Shown: piece by piece, positions 1 through 5,419 of the stretch
How positions within the stretch are numbered: the first letter of the stretch is position 1
Layout: every line of letters begins with the position of its first letter
DNA from: DATLLN01 sp963809205
GTDB taxonomy: Bacteria; Actinomycetota; Thermoleophilia; Gaiellales; JAICJC01
DNA length: 10,617 bases
NCBI GenBank assembly: GCA_963809205.1
Contig: CAWEIS010000027.1
Location: 1 to 10,617, forward strand
Direction of reading: 5' to 3'
Notes under the pieces: model-generated
Databases searched by the model: none
The model's input: only the letters and a program-made list of their open reading frames with translations
Told to the model about the DNA's origin: nothing
Program-made: the position numbers and the translations under genes

Positions 1-40
1 ATGGCCGAGCCTACGGGCCGCGGCGGTCGCGGTACCCCGG

Positions 41-505
41 CTATCGCAGGTCGGCGAGGTCTCCCGCGAACAGCTTCCGGTCGTCCTCCTCGGCGATCGC
101 CTCGCCGGCCTCCGCCGCGGTCGCCGCGTGCGCCGCCGTGCGCTCCCCGTCACCCAGCACCCGATACGCCCGGGCCATCGCCTCGTGCGCGTACGCCAGG
201 TCGAAGTCGCCGATGTCGTGCTCGGTGCAGAGGTCGAGGCACCGCTGCGCGTGGAAGAGGGCCGGCTCGCCGCGGCCGAGGGTCGCGTAGACGCGCGAGA
301 TCTGCCACTCGCCGCGGGCGACGTTGACCGGCGTCCCGACCTCGCCCCAGTGATGCCGGGAGGCGTGGGCGGCGTGGATCATCTCGACGTCCTGCTCGGG
401 CGTGCGCTCGTCGGTGTCGAGCAGCGTCCAGACGTGGTTGAACAGGTCGACCGCGAGCTGCCTGCGGGCGGCCCGGTCGGGCGCCGTCGCCGGGTGGTCG
501 GACAT
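41..505 (-). CDS. Conserved hypothetical helical (TPR-like) protein, 154 aa
   Basis: This small soluble protein has no signal peptide or membrane segment. It is rich in Ala, Arg, Asp, Glu and His and appears almost wholly alpha-helical. Residues 15-35 and 60-135 look like two or three degenerate TPR-type helical hairpins, including segments around VYATLGRGEPALFHAQRCL (72-90) and YAHEAMARAYRVLGDGERTA (104-123). The block DVEMIHAAHASRHHWGEVGT (39-58), with its run of histidines, resembles a family of uncharacterised bacterial proteins of similar length that I recall from memory; I cannot name a Pfam entry. Function is unknown; a protein-binding scaffold is an inference from the helical-repeat look. 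The ATG at 503-505 is the natural start. It lies 9 bases downstream of the exporter stop and 6 bases after a TAGGAT box, so it may be transcribed without a leader. Its own codon use and composition support it as a real gene, unlike the antisense frames. Confidence 0.85.
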   Translation of the reverse strand: MSDHPATAPDRAARRQLAVDLFNHVWTLLDTDERTPEQDVEMIHAAHASRHHWGEVGTPVNVARGEWQISRVYATLGRGEPALFHAQRCLDLCTEHDIGDFDLAYAHEAMARAYRVLGDGERTAAHAATAAEAGEAIAEEDDRKLFAGDLADLR

Positions 506-517
506 GCGACGATCCTA
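506..517 (-). promoter_or_regulatory. Candidate leaderless -10 box (TAGGAT) before the hypothetical gene
   Basis: Read on the minus strand, TAGGAT (512-517) is followed by six bases and then the ATG of the 154-aa gene. That fits the TANNNT -10 element of actinobacterial sigma-70 promoters, with transcription starting at or next to the A of ATG. The box overlaps the TAG stop of the upstream exporter gene. I see no good -35 hexamer. The same bases could serve as a weak Shine-Dalgarno (AGGA, 7 bases from ATG), so the reading is ambiguous. The identical spacing before the cyclase gene at 5420 supports the promoter reading. Confidence 0.4.
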
Positions 518-1333
518 GTCACCGCCCGGGGCGTCGCGCTCGCGGTGCACCGCGACGCCCGCCATCACCAGCGCGACGCCCGTCAGCTCGGCCGTCGTCA
601 GCAGCTGGCGGAGCACGACCACGCCGACGAGCGCCGCCGTGGCCGGCAACAGGGCCACGAACAGTGCGTAGGTCGCCCGCGGCAGGCGGGACATCGCCAG
701 CTGGTCGCAGACGCAGCGGATTACCGACGACGACACGCCGACTCCGACGCCGGCTGCCAGCGCGACCGGATCGGACAGCGCGGCCGACGCGCCGGCGGCG
801 CCGATCGGCGCGATCAGCGCGAACGCACACACCATCGCCGCGGCCAGCCCGTCGATGCCGCCGGCCGCCGGGCGGCGGGCGACGCGATGGGCGAGCACGA
901 TGTAGGCCGTGAACAGCGCGGCGTTGGCGAACGCCCAGGCGACGCCGGCGGGGTCGCCGGCGACCCGCGCCTGTGTGAGCAGGCACACGCCGGCCGTGAT
1001 GGCGGCCACCGCACCGACGTTTCGCGCCGTTCGGGCGCCCACCAGGGCGAGGGCGATCGGCCCGATGAACTCGATCGCCGCCACCGTGGCCAGCGGCAGC
1101 CGGTCGATGGCCAGGTAGAAGCAGGCGTTCATGGCGGCGAACACTCCGCCGAGCCCGGCAATCAGCCACCGGTCGTTCGGCTCGATGCGGTCGAGCAACC
1201 GCCACGGCCGGCGCCACGCGGCGAGCACCAGCGCCGCCGAGGCGATCCGCAGCCAGGCGACGCCGAGCACGTCGACTCGGGCGAACAGCAGCACGGCGAA
1301 TGACGGGGCCGAGGTAGTGGAACACGGGCGCAT
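515..1333 (-). CDS. EamA/RhtA-type DMT-family exporter, 5' end damaged (likely pseudogene)
   Basis: The product is an inner-membrane drug/metabolite transporter superfamily protein. The family exports amino acids or other small metabolites by proton exchange; the substrate here is unknown. The 272 residues hold about nine hydrophobic helices in two EamA repeats. Motifs include LLFARVDVLGVAWLR (15-29), NACFYLAIDRLPLATVAAIE (69-88) and, in the second repeat, LPRATYALFVALLPATAALV (217-236). The ATG at 1331-1333 leads into MRPCSTTSAP, which is polar and unlike the family's first helix. In the next frame the same strand encodes FHYLGP, which joins SFAVLLF if one base is removed from the GGGG at 1305-1308. 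This suggests a frameshift and a missing start. The family's conserved Pro-Tyr in repeat two (as in VIPYV) reads VIRCV at 204-208. Members are usually about 280-300 aa. The divergent Lrp-type gene suggests it once regulated this exporter. It is either a decayed gene or shows sequencing and assembly errors. Confidence 0.75.
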   Translation of the reverse strand: MRPCSTTSAPSFAVLLFARVDVLGVAWLRIASAALVLAAWRRPWRLLDRIEPNDRWLIAGLGGVFAAMNACFYLAIDRLPLATVAAIEFIGPIALALVGARTARNVGAVAAITAGVCLLTQARVAGDPAGVAWAFANAALFTAYIVLAHRVARRPAAGGIDGLAAAMVCAFALIAPIGAAGASAALSDPVALAAGVGVGVSSSVIRCVCDQLAMSRLPRATYALFVALLPATAALVGVVVLRQLLTTAELTGVALVMAGVAVHRERDAPGGD

Positions 1334-1341
1334 GGCCGGAA

Positions 1342-1740
1342 TTGTCGTCGGGCCGGCTCGCCGAGCTGGGCCGACGCGTCAGCCTGTCGCCGCCCGCCGT
1401 GGCGGAGCGGGTGGGGCGGTTGGAACGCGACGGCGTGATCACCGGCTACCGGGCCGAGATCGACCCGCGCGCGCTGGGCTACCAGCTCGCCGCCGTCGTC
1501 CGGGTCAAGCCCGCGCCAGCGCAGATCCGCAAGGTCCCCGAGCTCGCCGAGGCGATCCCGCAGGCGGTCGAATCCCACCGGGTGACGGGGGAGGACTGCT
1601 TCCACATGACGGTCGTGCTGCGCTCGATCGAGGAGCTCGCTGGGCTGCTCGACCGCTTCCTGCTCTACGGCGAGACGACGACGTCGGTGATCAACGCCAC
1701 GCCGGTGCCTCGCCGCGACCCGCCGCTGGACCGCGTGTAA
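1342..1740 (+). CDS. Lrp/AsnC-family transcriptional regulator, N-terminally truncated
   Basis: This is a DNA-binding regulator of the feast/famine (Lrp/AsnC) family, which senses amino acids or related metabolites and often controls a neighbouring transporter. The recognition part of the helix-turn-helix is clear at residues 8-29, around RRVSLSPPAVAERVGRLER. The hinge GVITGYRAEIDPRALGYQL follows at 31-49, then a RAM ligand-binding domain at about 46-120 (AAVVRVKPAP; GEDCFHMTVVLRSIEEL). The typical start of the family, an Asp-x-x-Asp-x-x-Ile-Leu-x-x-Leu helix of about 20-25 residues, is absent. The only start in frame is TTG at 1342, and an in-frame TAG at 1315-1317 blocks any extension. At 132 aa it is shorter than the usual 145-160. 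No ribosome site precedes the TTG. The DNA-binding domain therefore lacks its first helix, and the protein may not work as a normal regulator. Family assignment is firm; functionality is doubtful. Confidence 0.82.
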   Translation: MSSGRLAELGRRVSLSPPAVAERVGRLERDGVITGYRAEIDPRALGYQLAAVVRVKPAPAQIRKVPELAEAIPQAVESHRVTGEDCFHMTVVLRSIEELAGLLDRFLLYGETTTSVINATPVPRRDPPLDRV

Positions 1741-1771
1741 CAACGGGGTCTGACCCCGTTGTTACACGCGG
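1731..1771. repeat. Perfect 20-bp inverted repeat; candidate terminator or REP-like element
   Basis: The left arm (1731-1750) and right arm (1752-1771) are exact reverse complements around a single T, giving a very stable hairpin. The centre reads GGGGTCTGACCCC, flanked by AACAAC/GTTGTT arms. The left arm contains the TAA stop (1738-1740) of the Lrp-type gene, so the transcript could end here, but no T-run follows on the plus strand. The long exact arms and near-palindromic GGGGTC-T-GACCCC core are more than a simple terminator needs. They resemble dispersed palindromic (REP/MITE-like) elements, which is an inference from one copy. No second copy is in this window. Confidence 0.7.
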
Positions 1772-1786
1772 GCATCCGGCTACTCT
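1759..1786 (+). promoter_or_regulatory. Weak candidate promoter for the ABC exporter operon
   Basis: TTGTTA (1759-1764), 16 bases, then TACTCT (1781-1786) is a plausible sigma-70-type pair: four of six matches at -35 and a TANNNT-type -10. A start near 1793 would give a leader of about 20 bases containing GGGAGAG before the TTG at 1815. The -35 would lie in the right arm of the 20-bp inverted repeat, so hairpin formation and promoter use could interfere. The only support is motif and position. Confidence 0.3.
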
Positions 1787-1814
1787 GCATGGTGCGCCGG
1801 GGGAGAGCTGGTAG

Positions 1815-3617
1815 TTGCATCTCGTCGACGTGGCTCGCCGGCCCGGCTGCATCCTCGCCATGATTCAGGTCGATCCCCCGGACTATCCGCCATGGCCGAC
1901 TGCGCGCCGGCTGACACCCCTCTGGTGGGGCCAGCGGACCCTGGTCCTGCTGGCGCTGTTCTGCGCATTCATCTACGTCGGCCTGTCGCTGGGGATCCCC
2001 ATCCTGATCCAGCGGGCGATCGACAACGCCATCGTCCCGGGCAACCCGAGCGACGTCTGGCCGTACGTGATCGCGATCATGGTGCTGGCGGCGATCCGCT
2101 TCTGGATCAACTTCACCCGCCGCTACGCGACCGCCCGGATCGGCGTGCGGATCGAGGCCCAGCTGCGCGAGATGCTGTTCGCGGGCTACCTGCGGTTTCC
2201 GCGCGCGTTCTTCGACCGGCACCCGACCGGCCAGGTCGTCTCGCGGGCGACCAACGACCTGTTCCCGATCCGGTACTTCATCGGTTGGGGCGTCGTGCAG
2301 GGCGTGCAGAGCGCCATGATGATCGTCGGCGGCGCCATCGTTCTGGCGTCGATCAACCCGCGGCTGACCCTGTACACCGGCGTGGCAACACCGTTGATCG
2401 CGTTCGTCGCCTGGCGCTTCGCCCACCTGGTGATGCCGATCTCGCGGCAGGTTCAGGCGCGCAAGGGCGACGTCACCGAGGCCGCGGACGAGGCCGTGGT
2501 GGGCATCGAGATGGTGCAGGCCTTCGGTCGCGAGGATGACGTTCGCCGGCGGTTCGGCGACAAGGCGCAGGGCGTGCGCGACACCGTGATCCGCCAGGCC
2601 GGCGTCGAGTCGCAGCATCTGCCCGCGCTGTTCTTCCTGCCCACGATCTCGATCGCGGCCGTGGTGTTCTTCGGCGGTCGCGACGTGATCAACGGCGACC
2701 TGACGATCGGCCAGTTCGTCCTCTTCAACACCATCCTGCTGCAGCTGGCGTGGCCCCTGGAGGCGCTGGGCTGGATCCTCAACCTGGCGCAGCGCGCGAT
2801 CGCCTCGGCCGGGCGATCGTTCGCCTGGCTGGAGGAGGTCTCGTATCTGCCGGAGCCCGACGAGCCGGCCGAGCTGCCCGAGGGTGCCCTCCGGCTGCAG
2901 CTCCAGAACGTCCACTTCGCCTACACGGGCGAGGAGCCGGTGCTGCGGGGCATCGATCTCGACGTGCCCGCCGGCCAGATCCTCGCCGTCTGCGGCCCGA
3001 CGGGCTCGGGCAAGAGCACGCTGCTCAACCTGGCGCCGCGCCTCTACGACCCGACCGAGGGGCGCCTGCTGATCGGCGGCGTCGATGTTCGCGACCTGCG
3101 GCTTGGAACCCTGCGCAACGCGGTCGCCGTGATCACGCAGCGGCCGATCCTGTTCTCGATCACCCTGCGCGAGAACGTCACCGCCGGCCGCCCCGACGCC
3201 CCGTGGGACGAGGTCGAGGCGATGTGCCGGGCGGCCGGCGTCAGCGAGTTCGCCGACGAGCTGCCGGACGGCTACGAAACGCTGATCGGAGAGCGTGGCG
3301 TGAACCTGTCGGGCGGCCAGCGCCAGCGCGTCGCTCTGGCCCGCGCACTGGTCGCCGGCACGCGTGTGATCGTGATGGACGACCCGTTGTCGGCGGTGGA
3401 CACGCACACCGAGGAGGAGCTAGTCGACGGGCTGCGGCCGGTGCTGGAGGGACGCACCGTACTGCTCGCGACGCAGCGGCTGTCGACCCTCGAGCTGGCT
3501 GACCGCGCCGTCGTGCTGCGGGACGGCAAGATCGTCGAGGACGGGTTGCCAGGCGAGCTGCTGGTCGGCGACGGCGACTTCGCCGCGCTGTTCGGCGAGG
3601 AGCTGATCGGTGTCTAG
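1815..3617 (+). CDS. ABC exporter half-transporter, subunit 1 (degenerate-site NBD; BmrC/TM287-like)
   Basis: This fused membrane-plus-ATPase protein should form one half of a heterodimeric ABC exporter in the cytoplasmic membrane; the substrate (drug, lipid or peptide) is unknown. The six-helix transmembrane domain spans about residues 40-335, with the coupling-helix region around HPTGQVVSRATNDL (136-149). The nucleotide-binding domain covers about 360-590. It shows A-loop Tyr370, Walker A GPTGSGKST (394-402), Q-loop Gln442, a canonical LSGGQ (498-502) and the D-loop SAVD. The catalytic Glu after Walker B is Asp523 (MDDP) and the H-loop His is Gln554 (ATQRLST). Both changes are known from the degenerate subunit of heterodimers such as TM287/288. 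The TTG at 1815 is chosen because GGGAGAG (1801-1807) sits 7 bases upstream; the ATG at 1860 (residue 16) is possible but lacks a ribosome site. The gene overlaps the next one by 8 bases, so translation is probably coupled. Confidence 0.93.
   Translation: MHLVDVARRPGCILAMIQVDPPDYPPWPTARRLTPLWWGQRTLVLLALFCAFIYVGLSLGIPILIQRAIDNAIVPGNPSDVWPYVIAIMVLAAIRFWINFTRRYATARIGVRIEAQLREMLFAGYLRFPRAFFDRHPTGQVVSRATNDLFPIRYFIGWGVVQGVQSAMMIVGGAIVLASINPRLTLYTGVATPLIAFVAWRFAHLVMPISRQVQARKGDVTEAADEAVVGIEMVQAFGREDDVRRRFGDKAQGVRDTVIRQAGVESQHLPALFFLPTISIAAVVFFGGRDVINGDLTIGQFVLFNTILLQLAWPLEALGWILNLAQRAIASAGRSFAWLEEVSYLPEPDEPAELPEGALRLQLQNVHFAYTGEEPVLRGIDLDVPAGQILAVCGPTGSGKSTLLNLAPRLYDPTEGRLLIGGVDVRDLRLGTLRNAVAVITQRPILFSITLRENVTAGRPDAPWDEVEAMCRAAGVSEFADELPDGYETLIGERGVNLSGGQRQRVALARALVAGTRVIVMDDPLSAVDTHTEEELVDGLRPVLEGRTVLLATQRLSTLELADRAVVLRDGKIVEDGLPGELLVGDGDFAALFGEELIGV
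3595..3602 (+). promoter_or_regulatory. Ribosome binding site deciding the GTG start of ABC subunit 2
   Basis: GCGAGGAG lies inside the last codons of subunit 1 and ends 7 bases before the GTG at 3610. This favours the GTG over the ATG at 3628, which has no comparable site, and makes the two ABC genes overlap by 8 bases. Confidence 0.55.
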
Positions 3618-5406
3618 CCGGACGGGCATGACCAGGCTGGGCTGCTACCTGCAGGGCCGCTGGGCGCTCGTGACCGTCATGATCCTGGTGGCGACCGGCA
3701 GCGCCGCGGCGCAGTCTGGCGGCTGGCTGCTGGTGCGCGAGGCGATCGACGGCGGGATCGCCGAGCACGACGAGCGGACACTGTCGATCGTCGTCGCCAT
3801 CTACATCGTGGTCAACGCGCTGGGCTGGCTGTGCCAGGTGGCGCTGATCCGCGGGCTGGCGAGCATCGGGCAGGGGATCGTGCTCGGCCTGCGCCGCGAC
3901 CTGTTCGACCACCTGACGGCGCTCTCGCTGCGCTACTTCTCGGAGCAGCGCGCGGGGTGGATCATCGCCCGCCTGACCAGCGACGTCGATGCCATTTCGG
4001 ACGCCCTGTCCCAGGGCCTGCCCACGCTGGTGTCGAACGTCGTCCTGCTGCCGACCACGCTGATCGTGCTGTTCGTCGTCGACTGGCGGCTGGCCCTGGT
4101 CGCGATGGTGATCCTGCCGCCGACGATGATCGCCACCCGCTGGTTCCAGAAGACCTCGGCGGTCGCCCAGCTCGATGTGCGCAACCGGATCGCGGGCGTG
4201 ACCGCGCACGTCGCGGAGTCCGTCGCCGGCATGCAGATCGTGCAGGCGTTCAACCGCGAGCGCGCATTCCAGGGCCAGTTCGACGAGCTGAACGGCGAGA
4301 ACCGCCGGGCGAACGTCTACGCGCAGAAGCTGTTCTCGGTGTTCTTCCCGACGATCGAGCTGCTGGGCGCCGTGTCGACCTGCGCCGTGCTGGTCGTCGG
4401 TGCGCAGTTCCTGGCCGATGGGACGCTGACGATCGGCACGCTGATCACGGCCGTCTACCTACTGCAGCTGGTGTTCCAGCCGCTGCAGGAGCTCTCGGAC
4501 GTGTACGGCCAGGTACAGGCTGCCGGCGCGGCGATGGTCAAGATCAGCACTGTGCTGGACGCGGAGCCGGAGATCGGCGATCGACCCGGCGCGAAGCCGA
4601 TCGCCCGCGTCGAGGGCCGCATCGATCTGGACGGCGTCCGCTTCTCGTACGGCCCGACCGAGGTGCTGCACGGCATCGACCTGCATGTGCCGGCCGGCGG
4701 CTGCATCGCCCTGGTCGGCCAGACCGGCGGCGGTAAGTCGACGCTGGCCAAGCTGGTCGCCCGGTTCTACGACCCCCGCGAGGGCACCGTGCGGGTCGAC
4801 GGGGTCGACCTCCGCGAGGTGCAGCTGCGCAGCTACCGGCGCCAGCTGGGCGTCGTGCTGCAGGATCCCTTCCTGTTCTCGGGCACGATCGCCGACAACA
4901 TCCGCTTCGGCCGGCCCGACGCGAGCGACGAGGACGTGCGCCGCACCGCGGCGGCGATCGGCGTCGACAAGCTGGTCGCCCGGCTGGTCGGCGGGCTCGA
5001 GCATCCCGTCCGCGAAGGCGGGTCGGGGCTCTCGGCCGGCGAGCGCCAGCTGATCTCGATCGCACGGGCGCTGCTCGCCGATCCGCGCATCCTGATCCTC
5101 GACGAGGCGACCTCGAACATCGACCGGCCGACCGAGGCGCTGATCGAGCGCGCGCTCGACACGCTGCTGCATGGGCGCAGCTCGATCATCATCGCCCACC
5201 GGCTCGCGACCGTTCGCCGCGCCGACACCATCCTTGTCGTCGAACGAGGCAACATAGTGCAGGCCGGGTCGGAGCGCGAGCTGCTGGCTGTCGACGGCTC
5301 GTTCCAGCGGCTGGCAGGCAAGCTCCATTCGCCGACCGCCCGGCTGCGCGGGAGACCCGGCCGCGGGCCGGGGCGTAGGCGACCGGCGCAGCCGGATGCC
5401 GTCTGA
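3610..5406 (+). CDS. ABC exporter half-transporter, subunit 2 (catalytic NBD; BmrD/TM288-like)
   Basis: This is the partner half of the heterodimeric exporter. The transmembrane domain spans about residues 15-300, with the first helix at 18-40, a second at about 57-77, a pair at about 138-175 and the last pair at about 245-295. In the ATPase domain I see A-loop Tyr347, Walker A GQTGGGKST (370-378), Q-loop Gln418, Walker B ILILDE (494-499) with the catalytic Glu499, and the H-loop His530 (IIAHRLAT). The signature motif is LSAGE (474-478) instead of LSGGQ. So this subunit supplies the intact Walker B/His for one ATP site and a degenerate signature for the other, exactly complementary to subunit 1. 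The tail from about 577 to 598 is a short Arg/Gly/Pro-rich extension, probably cytoplasmic and disordered. The start is GTG at 3610, with GAGGAG upstream. The substrate cannot be read from the sequence. Confidence 0.93.
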   Translation: MSSRTGMTRLGCYLQGRWALVTVMILVATGSAAAQSGGWLLVREAIDGGIAEHDERTLSIVVAIYIVVNALGWLCQVALIRGLASIGQGIVLGLRRDLFDHLTALSLRYFSEQRAGWIIARLTSDVDAISDALSQGLPTLVSNVVLLPTTLIVLFVVDWRLALVAMVILPPTMIATRWFQKTSAVAQLDVRNRIAGVTAHVAESVAGMQIVQAFNRERAFQGQFDELNGENRRANVYAQKLFSVFFPTIELLGAVSTCAVLVVGAQFLADGTLTIGTLITAVYLLQLVFQPLQELSDVYGQVQAAGAAMVKISTVLDAEPEIGDRPGAKPIARVEGRIDLDGVRFSYGPTEVLHGIDLHVPAGGCIALVGQTGGGKSTLAKLVARFYDPREGTVRVDGVDLREVQLRSYRRQLGVVLQDPFLFSGTIADNIRFGRPDASDEDVRRTAAAIGVDKLVARLVGGLEHPVREGGSGLSAGERQLISIARALLADPRILILDEATSNIDRPTEALIERALDTLLHGRSSIIIAHRLATVRRADTILVVERGNIVQAGSERELLAVDGSFQRLAGKLHSPTARLRGRPGRGPGRRRPAQPDAV

Positions 5407-5407
5407 A

Positions 5408-5419
5408 TAGACTGGTCCG
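5408..5419 (+). promoter_or_regulatory. Candidate leaderless promoter (TAGACT) before the cyclase/ATPase gene
   Basis: TAGACT (5408-5413) plus six bases leads directly to the ATG at 5420. No Shine-Dalgarno is present in the 13-base gap after the ABC stop codon. A TANNNT box at this distance would place the transcript start at the A of ATG, the leaderless arrangement common in Actinobacteria. The cyclase gene could therefore be expressed separately from the exporter. There is no recognisable -35. Confidence 0.45.

Noticed and set aside
1..40. ATG at position 1 opening a plus-strand frame
   Set aside because: The product is almost entirely Arg, Pro, Gly and Ala and runs antisense to the 154-aa gene; I see nothing supportable in bases 1-40.
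128..1303. Long plus-strand open frame opposite the hypothetical and exporter genes
   Set aside because: Its product is Arg/His/Gly/Asp-rich without any domain, typical of an antisense frame in high-GC DNA, whereas the minus strand encodes a clear membrane protein.
1789..1815. ATG at 1789 as an alternative start for the first ABC gene
   Set aside because: It is in a different frame from the ABC protein and gives no sensible product.
1665..3407. Minus-strand open frame of about 580 codons opposite ABC subunit 1
   Set aside because: Composition is dominated by Arg, Asp, Gln and His with no motif; it mirrors the well-supported ABC gene.
4793..4812. Near-palindrome GTCGACGGGGTCGAC
   Set aside because: It lies inside the ATPase domain of ABC subunit 2 and encodes the conserved VDGVDL segment, so the repeat follows from codon use.
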